The notes under the pieces are model-generated. The model saw nothing but the letters and a program-made list of their open reading frames with translations. It was not told the DNA's origin and ran no database searches. Both the position numbers and the translations under genes were made by a program. From NCBI GenBank assembly GCA_000430305.1, contig ASZZ01000005.1:86103-150102 (forward strand): 64,000 nucleotides of DNA, read 5' to 3'. Positions within the stretch are counted from its first letter, which is position 1. Every line of letters starts with the position of its first letter. Below are positions 47,302 through 57,792 of this stretch, piece by piece. This DNA is from Streptococcus mitis 17/34 (GTDB taxonomy: Bacteria > Bacillota > Bacilli > Lactobacillales > Streptococcaceae).

Positions 47302-47961
47302 TAGGCGTTACCCTGTGACGAGTTTCTTCCTATTAGTGACGGCCTTGGTATTTCTACTAATGTTGGTGATCACAGGAGGAAACTTTTACAGGCAGATACC
47401 TTATTTCGATTTGGGGCAATGTATGGTCCTGCCATTCGCCTCTTTCCTGAGCAGATTTGGCGTCTCTTTTCGGCTATTTTTGTTCATATTGGGTGGGAGC
47501 ATTTCATAGTTAATATGCTTTCCCTTTATTATCTTGGTAGGCAGGTAGAGGAGATTTTTGGTTCAAAGCAGTTTTTCTTTCTCTATCTCTTATCAGGAAT
47601 GATGGGTAATCTCTTTGTTTTTGAGTTTAGTCCCAAATCTTTAGCAGCAGGAGCATCCACCTCTCTTTACGGACTATTTGCCGCGATTATCATTCTTCGT
47701 TATGCTACGCGTAATCCTTATATACAACAGCTAGGACAGTCTTATTTGACACTTTTTGTGGTTAACATTATTGGAAGTGTTCTGATTCCAGGAATCAGTC
47801 TAGCAGGCCATATCGGTGGTGCAGTTGGTGGCGCATTTCTAGCAGTTATCTTTCCAGTCCGAGGTGAAAGACGGATGTATAGCTCTAGTCAGAGACTGGT
47901 AGCGTTAGTCTTGTTTGTAGGACTCGCAGTCTTGCTTTTCTACAAGGGAATGGGGTTGTGA
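47285..47961 (+). CDS. Rhomboid family intramembrane protease (apparent frameshift)
   Basis: The frame breaks near 47391 (AGGG read as AGG); restoring a G gives about 225 residues. Six to seven TM helices are present with 'HIGWEHFIVNM', the Ser motif 'GASTSLYG' and the partner His in 'AGHIGGAVGG'. The motif reads G-A-S-T where most rhomboids have G-x-S-G. It cleaves TM substrates; the targets are unknown. The start is ATG 47285, inside the folate gene, after CAGGAGG. Confidence 0.85.
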
Positions 47962-47987
47962 CGAAGTTGGAAGAAAATTTGTGTAAT

Positions 47988-48022
47988 GAAAAAAGATAAG
48001 GCATTTTTTGAACCTTATCTTT
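47988..48022. terminator. Bidirectional terminator, rhomboid / galU
   Basis: AAAAGATAAGG pairs with CCTTATCTTTT, with A- and T-runs on either side, between two convergent genes. Confidence 0.85.
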
Positions 48023-48027
48023 TTATT

Positions 48028-48927
48028 TTATTCCTTCTCAGCCAATTCTTTTCCAAGTTGGATGAGGTATTCTTTCAAGTCATCTTTGACTTGTGGATGT
48101 TTGAGGGCGTAGTCAATAGATGTTTTCATAAAGCCAAACTTATCCCCAACGTCGTAACGAGCTCCTGTAAATTCACGGGCGAAAACACGTTGTGTTTTAT
48201 TAAGCGTATCAATAGCGTCGGTAAGCTGGATTTCATTTCCAGCACCAGGAGTTTGATTTTCTAAGATATCAAAAATTTCAGGTGTGAGTAGATAGCGACC
48301 GATGATTGCTAAATCACTTGGTGCATCTTCGGGAGCTGGTTTTTCAACGAAAGTTTCGACACTGTAGAGACCATTGATTCCTTCGCCTTGAGGAGCAATG
48401 ACTCCATATGATGAAACATCTTCGTGTGGTACAGGCATGACAGCAATGGTTGATGCGTGTGTCTTTTCGTAATCATTCATCAGTTGTTTTGTCAAAGGAA
48501 CGGCATTCTCATTTGTGATGTCCATAAGGTCATCACCCAGCATAACAACGAAGGGCTCATTCCCTACAAAAGCTTTGGCTTGTAGGACAGCGTCTCCAAG
48601 ACCGCGAGGGTGAGTTTGGCGAATGAAATGGAGGCGCATACCAGTTGCTTCGTCTACCAATTTCAATAGATCTGTTTTGCCTTTTTCCTTAAGGTTGTAT
48701 TCAAGCTCAAAGTTTGAGTCAAAGTGGTCTTCAATAGAACGTTTTGATTTACCAGTGACAACCAGAATATCTTCAATACCTGATTTGAGAGCTTCTTCGA
48801 CGATAAATTGGATAGTTGGTTTGTCTACAATTGGCAACATTTCTTTAGCAAGTGCTTTAGTTGCTGGTAAAAATCGAGTTCCAAGTCCAGCGGCAGGGAT
48901 GACAGCTTTTCTAACTTTTGATGTCAT
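48028..48927 (-). CDS. galU: UTP-glucose-1-phosphate uridylyltransferase
   Basis: 299 residues. The nucleotide-binding loop '[20 protein letters not shown]' and 'VMLGDDLMD' are present. It makes UDP-glucose for capsule, teichoic acid and glycolipid synthesis; in pneumococcus it is needed for capsule. It lies 21 bases after gpsA, in the usual gpsA-galU pair. Confidence 0.95.
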   Translation of the reverse strand: MTSKVRKAVIPAAGLGTRFLPATKALAKEMLPIVDKPTIQFIVEEALKSGIEDILVVTGKSKRSIEDHFDSNFELEYNLKEKGKTDLLKLVDEATGMRLHFIRQTHPRGLGDAVLQAKAFVGNEPFVVMLGDDLMDITNENAVPLTKQLMNDYEKTHASTIAVMPVPHEDVSSYGVIAPQGEGINGLYSVETFVEKPAPEDAPSDLAIIGRYLLTPEIFDILENQTPGAGNEIQLTDAIDTLNKTQRVFAREFTGARYDVGDKFGFMKTSIDYALKHPQVKDDLKEYLIQLGKELAEKE

Positions 48928-48948
48928 AAGAATCCTTTCTTTAGAGGG

Positions 48949-49965
48949 TTAAGACCACTCATTTTCTGCTTTAAATTCATTGTTCATGATGTCATAAATA
49001 GCATCTTTGATGTTGGTTCCGTGGTAAATAACTTGGTAAATGGCCTGTGTAATGGGCATATAGACTCCAAGTTCTTGCGCTAGTTCATAGGCTGCTCGAG
49101 TCGTTGAAATTCCTTCAATCACCATGCCCATATTGGCTTCGATATCAGCTAGGGATTCTCCACGACCAAGAGCATCTCCGGCTCTCCAGTTACGAGAGTG
49201 GATGGAGGTTCCTGTTACGATCAAATCTCCCACACCAGATAAACCACTATAGGTCAATGGACTGGCACCGAGTGCTACCCCTAGGCGGGTAATTTCTGCC
49301 AGGCCTCGAGCGATGATAGCTGCCTTAGCATTGTCACCAAATCCCAAACCATGTAAAGCTCCTGCACCGACAGCGATAATATTTTTGAGAGCACCGGCAG
49401 TTTCGACTCCAATAACATCCGTATTGGTATAAAGTCGGAAGTAGTGATTGCTAAAGAGTTCCTGAACGTATTGAGCTGTTTGCAAATCTTTAGAAGCAGC
49501 TGTGATTAAAGTCAGGTCACGCACAATGGTCTCTTCTGCATGGCTAGGCCCTGAGACAACGACAATATCACTGCGGAGCTCTTCAGGAATCTCTTCTTCA
49601 AGGATGGTTGATAATCGTTTATGGCTATCAGGCTCCAATCCTTTTGATGCGTGCATGATGATAGCCTTATGATCCAAGGTTTGTGCAACTTGTTGGGCAA
49701 CAAGTCGTGTCACTTTTGTTGGGACAACAAACAAAATCGCATCCACATCTTTCAGTGCTTCAGCTAAGTCAGTGTAGGCGATAATATTTTCATCTAGAAC
49801 GACATCTTTAAAGTAGTGCTTGTTAGTATGATAGGTATTAATTTCATTGATTTGCTCGGGAATATTTCCCCAGATACGTACCTCGTGTCCATTGTCATTT
49901 AAGACTTGTGAAAGGGCAGTTCCCCAAGAACCAGGCCCCAAGACGGCGATGGTTTGTTTTTCCAT
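48949..49965 (-). CDS. gpsA: Glycerol-3-phosphate dehydrogenase [NAD(P)+]
   Basis: 338 residues. The dinucleotide-binding start '[17 protein letters not shown]', '[23 protein letters not shown]' (in part) and the conserved Lys in it match GpsA. It reduces dihydroxyacetone phosphate to glycerol-3-phosphate for phospholipids. AGGAGG precedes the start. It is the first gene of the gpsA-galU pair. Confidence 0.96.
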   Translation of the reverse strand: MEKQTIAVLGPGSWGTALSQVLNDNGHEVRIWGNIPEQINEINTYHTNKHYFKDVVLDENIIAYTDLAEALKDVDAILFVVPTKVTRLVAQQVAQTLDHKAIIMHASKGLEPDSHKRLSTILEEEIPEELRSDIVVVSGPSHAEETIVRDLTLITAASKDLQTAQYVQELFSNHYFRLYTNTDVIGVETAGALKNIIAVGAGALHGLGFGDNAKAAIIARGLAEITRLGVALGASPLTYSGLSGVGDLIVTGTSIHSRNWRAGDALGRGESLADIEANMGMVIEGISTTRAAYELAQELGVYMPITQAIYQVIYHGTNIKDAIYDIMNNEFKAENEWS

Positions 49966-50071
49966 GATTTCCTCCTTAATAGAGTCCTTTTCATTATTCT
50001 ATCATATTCTAGAGGATTTTGCACTTGCATTGCTGGGGGAGTGGTGGCTTTGTTACTTGAAAAATACATAA

Positions 50072-50110
50072 AAAACCGAGACGAAGTATTAAACTCTTAG
50101 TCTCGGTTTT
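50072..50110 (-). terminator. Terminator between the 81-aa gene and gpsA
   Basis: Stem AAAACCGAGAC / GTCTCGGTTTT, 11 bp, with T-rich flanks. Confidence 0.8.
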
Positions 50111-50135
50111 GATATTTCTTAAAGAATAGCTAGGT

Positions 50136-50381
50136 TTATTTCAATTGATCTGTAATGTCTTTTGATAGCAACATTCCCAGATGATAAGTTTTATTGATGT
50201 AAGCAATGACATCATTGATATTTTCAGTTGTGTGAATTTTCTCTTTGATGTCAGCCCTAAAGGTTTCATCCTTCAAAAGTTGTTCTTGGTAGAGCCTTTG
50301 AAGTCTCTCCTTCTCGTACTTATTGAGTAGAAAAAGGAACACCAAGCTAATCACAACGAGGATATAAGCATATTGGCTCAT
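50136..50381 (-). CDS. Small membrane-anchored protein, 81 aa
   Basis: A single N-terminal TM helix (residues 5-20) is followed by a charged helical region and a small C-terminal domain ('ENINDVIAYINKTYHLGMLLSKDITDQLK', shown in part). CAGGGAGAT precedes the start. Family not recognised. It is the only gene that could be expressed from the structured array upstream. Confidence 0.7.
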   Translation of the reverse strand: MSQYAYILVVISLVFLFLLNKYEKERLQRLYQEQLLKDETFRADIKEKIHTTENINDVIAYINKTYHLGMLLSKDITDQLK

Positions 50382-51082
50382 AGGAAATCTCCCTGTATGA
50401 TAAAGAAGTAGTAGTGAATAAATTGATTCAGTGGGCCTAAAATAGCAGAATCAGTCAGCAAAACTTGATAAGATTTTTGATAGGCCTCTAAACCTAATTA
50501 CGTATAGGATTTGGTCTTAGTTACTTAAACTGCTTTACAATCAAGTAATTAAAAGCTTACGACATGAGCCTAACCAAATCAATATTATTTGGATTGGTGA
50601 ATTAGTAAAGCGTTTAGGCAAATATCTCTGGTTACGACGTTCTGGGACATAAATCGATAATATTTATGTCCCAGAACTAGTGAAGCGCTTGGCCAAACAC
50701 CTGATAGGATTTGGCGTTAGTTACTTAGACTACTTTACAATAAAGTGATTAAAAGATTACGACATGAACCAAACCAAATCGATATTATTTGGTTAGATGA
50801 ATTAGTAAAACATTTAGACAAGTGTCTCTGATTACGACGTCATGGCTCCTAAATCGATTATATTTAGGAGCCATGGCTAGTGAAGCAGTTAGCTAGTCCG
50901 CATATAAGCGGCTAGCGTCTAACAATTAGGAACTTTAGTTCCAATAACTTTAAGATTACGACGTTTTAGGACATAAATCGATCATATTTATGTCCTAAAA
51001 CTAGTGAAGCGTTTAGGCAATTCGCCATATAGCGATTGCCGTCAAGAGACTAGGAACTTTAGTTCCAGTCTCTTGTAACGAT
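50382..51082. repeat. Tandem array of covarying hairpins
   Basis: A gene-free interval between argS and the 81-aa gene. Five A hairpins (50574-50592, 50639-50677, 50772-50794, 50839-50877, 50963-51001) share the loop region AAAT-CRATNWT-ATTT but have different, fully paired stems. They follow TTACGACRT and, mostly, precede CTAGTGAAGCG. Spacing alternates 75 and 125 bases, a 200-base unit. B hairpins (50488-50514, 50692-50715, 50892-50916, 51017-51039) and C hairpins (50517-50552, 50717-50752, about 50918-50950, 51043-51075) lie between. Order: B C A A, B C A A, B C A, B C. The family is not recognised. Confidence 0.85.
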
Positions 51083-52772
51083 TTACATCTTCTCTGGCGC
51101 TTCTACTCCGAGCAAGCGAAGGGATTCTTTGAGAACGACTGCAGTTGCGTAGCTGAGGGCTAGACGGCTGTCGCGTTCTGGACTTTCATCCAAGATACGT
51201 GTATGTGCATAGTACTTGTTGAAGGCTTGAGCCAGGCTAATTGCAAATTTAGCAATGATAGAAGGTTCAAAGTTATCAGCCGCACGGTTGATAATACGTG
51301 GGAAGTCTTGGATGAGTTTGATGATTTCCCAGCTTTCAGTATCATTCAAGCTATAGTTGCCAGTTGTTTCTGGTTTGAAATCGGCTTTGCGTAAGATAGA
51401 TTGGATACGAGCGTAGGCGTATTGAACGTAAGGTCCAGTTTCACCCTCGAAGGATACCATGGCCTCTAGGTCAAAGTCATATCCGTTTGTACGGTCAGTC
51501 TTGAGGTCATAGAATTTAATGGCTCCAACCCCAACAGCATGCGCCACCTGGTCTTTATTTTCAAGTTCAGGATTTTTAGCCTCGATTTGGGCTTTGGCAC
51601 GACTAACAGCCTCTGCAATTGTAGGTTCTAGCAAGATGACATTCCCTTTACGAGTAGAGAGTTTTTTCCCTTCTTTTGTAACCAAACCAAAAGGAACGTG
51701 AGTAATGTCTTCACTCCAATCGTAGCCCATCTCTTGCAAGACAGCTTTGAGTTGTTTAAAGTGGGCAGATTGCTCTTGACCAACGACGTAGATAGATTTA
51801 GCAAATTGGTATTCGTTTTTACGGTAAAGAGCTGCAGCCAAGTCACGTGTGATATAGAGAGTTGCACCATCAGATTTTTTGATGAGGCTGGATGTTCAAT
51901 TCCATATTTCTCAAGATTCACAACTTGGGCACCTTCTGATTCAACAAGAAGGCCTTTTTCAGAAAGAATGTCTACAACTGCATCCATCTTATCGTTGTAG
52001 AAGGCTTCTCCGTTGTAGCTGTCAAATTCAACCTTCAGTTCATTGTAAAGGCGGTTAAATTCCACCAAACTTTCATCACGGAACCATTGCCAAAGAGCGA
52101 GAGCTTCCTCATCTCCATTTTCAAGTTTACGGAACCATTCGCGCGCTTCTTCATCCAAGCTAGGGTCATTTTCAGCTTCAGCATTGATGCGGACATAGAG
52201 TTTAAGAAGTTCATCGATTGGATGAGCTTTTACAGCTTCTTCGTTGCCCCATTTTTTGTAGGCAACAATCAGCATCCCAAACTGTTTACCCCAGTCTCCC
52301 AAATGATTGACCTTGACCGTTTGATAACCGATTTTTGGAAAATATGTGACAAGCTATCTCCGATAACAGTTGAGCGCAGGTGACCGATAGAAAATGGTTT
52401 AGCGATATTAGGACTAGACATGTCGATCACAACATTTTCTTGTTTGCCAATATGTTGGTCAGCATAGTGTTCTTTTTCAGTGATAACAGCTTGCAATACT
52501 TGAGCAGAAATGGCAGATTTATCAAGGAAAAAGTTAACGTAAGGTCCTGTTGCGACAACCTTTTCAAAGGCTTGACTGTTAATTTTTTCAGCTAGTTCAG
52601 CTGCAATCATTTGTGGCGCTTTACGTTCGACTTTTGCAAGAGAAAAAGCAGGGAAAGCGATGTCTCCCATTTCTGAGTTTTTAGGGGTTTCCAGTAAATT
52701 TAAAATAGCCTCTTGGTCCAGGCTATCAATGATGCTAGCCAATTCGCTAGCAATCAATTCTTTTGTATTCAT
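51083..52772 (-). CDS. argS: Arginyl-tRNA synthetase (two apparent frameshifts)
   Basis: Class I synthetase with 'FSIGHLRS' (HIGH-like), 'KLSTRKGN' (KMSKS-like) and a C-terminal DALR anticodon domain. The frame breaks at 52333-52337 (A5 for A6, coding strand) and near 51886 (one C lost); restoring both gives 563 residues, the normal length. As argS is essential, both breaks are probably sequence errors. It is divergent from argR; the hairpin array begins 8 bases after its stop. Confidence 0.93.
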
Positions 52773-52907
52773 TAAGAGCTCCTTTTTGGACTTTTCTACT
52801 ATTTTATCACAATTTTAAAGAAAGAAGAAAAAATTTTTGAAATCTCCTATTTTTTTGGTATAATATAGTTATAAAATTAGTTATAAATATTCACATAAGA
52901 GGATTTT

Positions 52908-53354
52908 ATGAGAAAAAGAGATCGTCATCAGTTAATAAAAAAAATGATTACTGAGGAGAAATTAAGTACACAAAAAGAAATTCAAGATCGGTTGGAGGCG
53001 CACAATGTCTTTGTGACGCAGACAACCCTGTCTCGTGATTTGCGCGAAATCGGCTTGACCAAGGTCAAGAAAAATGATATGGTGTATTATGTACTAGCAA
53101 ATGAGACAGAAAAGATTGATTTGGTGGAATTTTTGTCTCATCATTTAGAAGGTGTTGCAAGAGCAGAGTTTACCTTGGTACTTCATACCAAATTGGGCGA
53201 AGCCTCTGTTTTGGCAAATATTGTAGATGCAAACAAGGATGAATGGATTTTAGGAACAGTTGCTGGTGCCAATACCTTATTGGTCATTTGTCGAGACCAG
53301 CACGTTGCCAAACTCATGGAAGATCGTTTGCTAGATTTGATGAAAGATAAGTAA
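52908..53354 (+). CDS. argR: Arginine repressor ArgR/AhrC
   Basis: 148 residues. The N-terminal winged helix ('[19 protein letters not shown]') and C-terminal hexamerisation/arginine-binding domain ('[16 protein letters not shown]') are complete. It represses arginine synthesis genes and often activates catabolic ones. The promoter is TTTTGA-18-TATAAT (52835-52864); two AGTTATAAA direct repeats lie just after the -10 and could be its own operator. Confidence 0.93.
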   Translation: MRKRDRHQLIKKMITEEKLSTQKEIQDRLEAHNVFVTQTTLSRDLREIGLTKVKKNDMVYYVLANETEKIDLVEFLSHHLEGVARAEFTLVLHTKLGEASVLANIVDANKDEWILGTVAGANTLLVICRDQHVAKLMEDRLLDLMKDK

Positions 53355-53357
53355 GGT

Positions 53358-53390
53358 CTTGGGAGTTGCTCTCAAGACTTATTTTTGACA
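53358..53390 (+). terminator. argR terminator
   Basis: GGTCTTGGGA pairs imperfectly with TCTCAAGACT, followed by TATTTTT. It lies just before the mutS ribosome site. Confidence 0.6.
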
Positions 53391-53404
53391 AGGAGAGACG
53401 GAAA

Positions 53405-55938
53405 ATGGCGACAGAAAAGCTATCACCCGGCATGCAACAGTATGTGGATATTAAAAAGCAATATCCAGATGCTTTTTTGCTCTTTCGGATGGGTGATTTT
53501 TATGAATTATTTTATGAGGATGCGGTCAATGCTGCGCAGATTCTGGAAATTTCCTTAACGAGTCGCAACAAGAATGCGGATAATCCGATTCCTATGGCGG
53601 GTGTTCCCTATCATTCTGCTCAGCAGTATATCGATGTGTTGATTGAGCAGGGCTATAAGGTAGCTATTGCAGAGCAGATGGAAGATCCTAAGCAAGCAGT
53701 TGGGGTTGTTAAACGAGAGGTTGTTCAGGTCATTACACCTGGGACAGTAGTCGATAGCACTAAGCCGGACAGTCAGAACAATTTCTTGGTTGCCCTAGAC
53801 CGTGATGGCAGTCAGTTTGGCCTGGCTTATATGGACCTGGTGACCGGTGACTTTTATGTGACCGGTCTATTGGATTTCACGCTGGTTTGTGGGGAAATTC
53901 GTAATCTCAAGGCTCGAGAAGTGGTGCTGGGTTATGATTTGTCTGAGGCAGAAGAACAGATTCTCAGTCGCCAGATGAATTTGGTGCTTTCCTATGAAAA
54001 AGAAGGATTTGAGGATCTTCATTTACTGGATTCACGATTAGCAGCGGTGGAGCAAGCGGCAACTAGTAAGCTGCTCCAGTATGTTCACCGTACCCAGATG
54101 CGGGAATTGAACCACCTCAAACCAGTTATCCGCTATGAAATCAAAGATTTCTTACAGATGGACTATGCGACTAAAGCTAGTCTGGATTTGGTTGAGAATG
54201 CCCGTTCAGGTAAGAAGCAGGGCAGTCTTTTCTGGCTTTTAGATGAAACCAAAACAGCTATGGGCATGCGTCTCTTGCGTTCTTGGATCCATCGTCCCCT
54301 GATTGATAAGGAGCGAATCGTCCAACGTCAAGAGGTGGTGCAGGTCTTTCTTGACCACTTCTTTGAGCGCAGTGATTTGACAGACAGTCTCAAGGGTGTT
54401 TATGATATCGAACGTTTGGCTAGTCGGGTTTCTTTTGGCAAGACCAATCCCAAGGATCTCTTGCAGCTGGCGACTACCTTATCCAGTGTGCCACGGATTC
54501 GAGCGATTTTAGAAGGGATGGAGCAACCTGCTCTGGCCTATCTCATCGAACAATTGGATGGAATCCCTGAGTTGGAGAGCTTGATTAGTGCTGCCATTGC
54601 TCCTGAAGCTCCTCATGTGATTACCGATGGGGGGATTATCCGGACGGGATTTGATGAGACTTTGGATAAATACCGCCGAGTGCTCAGAGAAGGGACTAGC
54701 TGGATTGCTGAGATTGAGGCTAAGGAGAGAGAAAATTCTGGGATCAGTACCCTCAAGATTGACTACAATAAAAAGGATGGCTACTATTTCCATGTGACCA
54801 ATTCGCAATTGGGAAATGTTCCAGCTCACTTTTTCCGCAAGGCGACGCTGAAAAACTCAGAACGCTTCGGTACCGAGGAATTAGCCGTATCGAGGGAGAT
54901 ATGCTGGAGGCGCGTGAGAAGTCAGCCAATCTAGAATACGAAATCTTTATGCGTATTCGTGAAGAGGTCAGCAAGTACATTCAGCGTTTGCAGGCTCTAG
55001 CTCAAGGAATTGCGACGGTTGATGTTTTACAAAGCTTGGCAGTTGTAGCTGAAACCCAGCATTTGATTCGACCTGAATTCGGAGACGATTCACAGATCGA
55101 TATCCAGAAAGGGCGCCATGCTGTCGTTGAAAAGGTCATGGGGGCTCAGACCTATATTCCTAATACGATTCAGATGGCAGAAGATACCAGTATTCAACTG
55201 ATTACAGGGCCAAACATGAGTGGGAAGTCAACCTACATGCGTCAGTTAGCCATGACGGCGGTTATGGCTCAGTTGGGTTCTTATGTGCCAGCAGAAAGTG
55301 CCCATTTGCCAATTTTTGATGCAATCTTTACCCGTATTGGAGCAGCAGATGACTTGGTTTCAGGTCAATCAACCTTTATGGTGGAGATGATGGAGGCCAA
55401 CAATGCCATTTCGCATGCGACTAAGAATTCTTTGATTCTTTTTGATGAGTTAGGTCGGGGAACTGCTACTTATGACGGGATGGCTCTTGCACAGTCCATC
55501 ATTGAATACATCCATGAGCATATCGGAGCCAAGACTCTCTTTGCGACCCACTACCATGAGTTGACCAGTCTAGAGTCTAGCTTGGAACACTTGGTCAATG
55601 TCCACGTGGCAACCTTGGAGCAGGATGGGCAAGTTACCTTCCTTCACAAGCTTGAACCAGGTCCAGCTGATAAATCCTACGGTATTCATGTTGCCAAGAT
55701 TGCTGGTTTGCCAGCAGACCTTTTAGCAAGGGCGGATAAGATTTTGACCCAACTAGAGAGTCAAGGGCAAGAAAGTCTTGCTCCAATGAGGCAAACAAGT
55801 GCCGTCACTGAACAAATTTCACTTTTTGATGCACCTGAAGAGCATCTTATCCTAGCAGAATTAGCTAAACTGGATGTTTACAACATGACACCTATGCAGG
55901 CTATGAATGTCTTGGTTGAGTTAAAACAAAAATTATAA
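53405..55938 (+). CDS. mutS: DNA mismatch repair protein MutS/HexA (apparent frameshift)
   Basis: Starts at ATG 53405 (MATEKLSP) after GGAGAG. The mismatch-binding '[12 protein letters not shown]', Walker A 'GPNMSGKST' and Walker B '[12 protein letters not shown]' are present. The frame breaks near 54886, where restoring a C (GCCGTATC to GCCCGTATC) gives 844 residues, the length of pneumococcal HexA. It recognises mismatches in replication and in transforming heteroduplexes. If the frameshift were real the strain would be a mutator. Confidence 0.93.
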
Positions 55939-55982
55939 AGCCAGAAATGACTAGTCATTCTAGCTGTATCAAGGAGACTTCT

Positions 55983-56072
55983 TTGACAAGTTCCCACTTT
56001 TTTGCTAGAATAACATCACACAAACAGAATGAGAAGGAGCTGACACATTGTCGCTCCCTTTTGTCTATTTTT
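55983..56072 (+). promoter_or_regulatory. patA promoter and attenuator-like hairpin
   Basis: TTGACA (55983-55988), 17-base spacer, TAGAAT (56006-56011). About 25 bases after the likely start a hairpin GGAGCTGAC / GTCGCTCC (56036-56057) is followed by a T-rich tract to 56072, then the patA ribosome site. Disruption of a transcriptional attenuator upstream of patA is known to raise PatAB expression and fluoroquinolone resistance in pneumococcus; this hairpin is intact. Confidence 0.75.
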
Positions 56073-56084
56073 TAAGGAGAAAGT

Positions 56085-57791
56085 ATGCTGATTCAGAAAA
56101 TAAAAACCTACAAGTGGCAGGCCTTGGCTTCGCTCCTGATGACAGGCTTGATGGTTGCTAGTTCACTTCTGCAACCACGTTATCTGCAGGAAGTGTTAGA
56201 CGCCCTCCTTGCTGGGAAATATGAAGCCATTTATAGTATCGGGGCTTGGTTGATTGGTGTGGCCTTGGTCGGTCTGGTTGCTGGTGGACTCAATGTTGTC
56301 CTCGCAGCCTATATTGCCCAAGGAGTTTCATCTGACCTTCGGGAGGATGCCTTCCGTAAAATCCAAACCTTTTCTTATGCCAATATTGAACAATTTAATG
56401 CGGGAAATCTAGTCGTTCGAATGACAAATGATATCAACCAGATTCAGAACGTCGTCATGATGACCTTCCAAATTCTTTTCAGACTCCCCCTCTTGTTCAT
56501 CGGTTCGTTTATCCTTGCGGTTCAAACTCTCCCTTCTCTCTGGTGGGTAATTGTTCTCATGGTGGTCTTAATTTTTAGTTTGACTGCTGTCATGATGGGG
56601 ATGATGGGGCCACGTTTTGCCAAGTTTCAAACCCTTCTTGAGCGCATCAATGCCATTGCTAAGGAAAATCTGCGCGGTGTTCGTGTGGTCAAGTCCTTTG
56701 TCCAAGAAAAAGAGCAGTTCGCGAAGTTTACAGAGGTCTCAGACGAGCTTCTTGGTCAAAACCTTTACATTGGTTATGCCTTTTCAGTAGTGGAACCCTT
56801 TATGATGTTAGTTGGCTATGGAGCGGTATTCCTCTCTATTTGGCTGGTCGCAGGAATGGTTCAGTCGGATCCGTCAGTTGTTGGTTCCATTGCTTCCTTT
56901 GTCAATTACCTAAGCCAGATTATCTTTACCATTGTTATGGTTGGATTTTTAGGAAATTCTGTCAGCCGTGCCATGATTTCCATGCGTCGTGTTCGAGAAA
57001 TTCTTGACGCAGAGCCAGCTATGACCTTCAAGGATGTCCCAGATGAAGAGTTGGTTGGAAGTCTTAGCTTTGAAAATGTAACCTTTACCTATCCAATGGA
57101 TAAGGAACCGATGCTGAAAGATGTGAGCTTTACCATCGAACCTGGTCAAATGGTTGGAGTAGTTGGAGCGACTGGTGCAGGGAAGTCAACTTTGGCTCAA
57201 TTGATTCCACGTCTCTTTGACCCACAGGAAGGCTCTATCAAAATCGGAGGCAAGGATATTCGAGAAGTGAGTGAAGGAACCCTACGTAAAACTGTTTCTA
57301 TCGTTCTCCAACGTGCCATTCTCTTTAGTGGAACGATTGCTGATAACTTGAGACAGGGTAAGGGAGATGCCACTCTATTTGAAATGGAGCGCGCAGCTAA
57401 TATTGCCCAGGCTAGTGAATTCATTCATCGTATGGAGAAAACCTTTGAAAGTCCAGTTGAGGAACGGGGAACCAATTTTTCAGGTGGGCAAAAACAAAGG
57501 ATGTCGATTGCGCGTGGGATTGTCAGCAATCCGCGTATTCTGATTTTTGACGATTCGACCTCAGCCTTGGATGCCAAGTCAGAGCGCCTGGTGCAAGAAG
57601 CCTTGAATAAGGATCTGAAGGGGACGACAACAATTATCATCGCTCAAAAGATTAGCTCGGTTGTCCATGCAGATAAGATATTGGTGCTGGATCAAGGACG
57701 ATTGATTGGTCAAGGGACGCATGCAGATTTGGTTGCCAACAATGCCGTTTACCGTGAGATCTATGAAACACAGAAAGGGAAGGAGGAGTAA
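56085..57791 (+). CDS. patA: ABC exporter subunit PatA
   Basis: 568 residues. Six TM helices, then an ATPase with Walker A 'GATGAGKST', signature 'FSGGQKQR', but 'ILIFDDST' where the catalytic Glu is Asp, and 'IIIAQKIS' where the H-loop His is Gln. This is the inactive-site half expected in heterodimeric exporters. PatAB exports fluoroquinolones and dyes. It is adjacent to patB with only a one-base gap. Confidence 0.92.
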   Translation: MLIQKIKTYKWQALASLLMTGLMVASSLLQPRYLQEVLDALLAGKYEAIYSIGAWLIGVALVGLVAGGLNVVLAAYIAQGVSSDLREDAFRKIQTFSYANIEQFNAGNLVVRMTNDINQIQNVVMMTFQILFRLPLLFIGSFILAVQTLPSLWWVIVLMVVLIFSLTAVMMGMMGPRFAKFQTLLERINAIAKENLRGVRVVKSFVQEKEQFAKFTEVSDELLGQNLYIGYAFSVVEPFMMLVGYGAVFLSIWLVAGMVQSDPSVVGSIASFVNYLSQIIFTIVMVGFLGNSVSRAMISMRRVREILDAEPAMTFKDVPDEELVGSLSFENVTFTYPMDKEPMLKDVSFTIEPGQMVGVVGATGAGKSTLAQLIPRLFDPQEGSIKIGGKDIREVSEGTLRKTVSIVLQRAILFSGTIADNLRQGKGDATLFEMERAANIAQASEFIHRMEKTFESPVEERGTNFSGGQKQRMSIARGIVSNPRILIFDDSTSALDAKSERLVQEALNKDLKGTTTIIIAQKISSVVHADKILVLDQGRLIGQGTHADLVANNAVYREIYETQKGKEE

Positions 57792-57792
57792 C

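Noticed and set aside
50382-51082. CRISPR array interpretation of the hairpin repeats
   Set aside because: The conserved parts are the loops and flanks, not a fixed repeat with unique spacers; the variable parts are self-complementary stems, and no cas genes are near.
54886-54934. mutS as a genuine mutator pseudogene
   Set aside because: The break is a single lost base of the same type as in tyrS and argS, which cannot be inactive; a sequence error is more likely.
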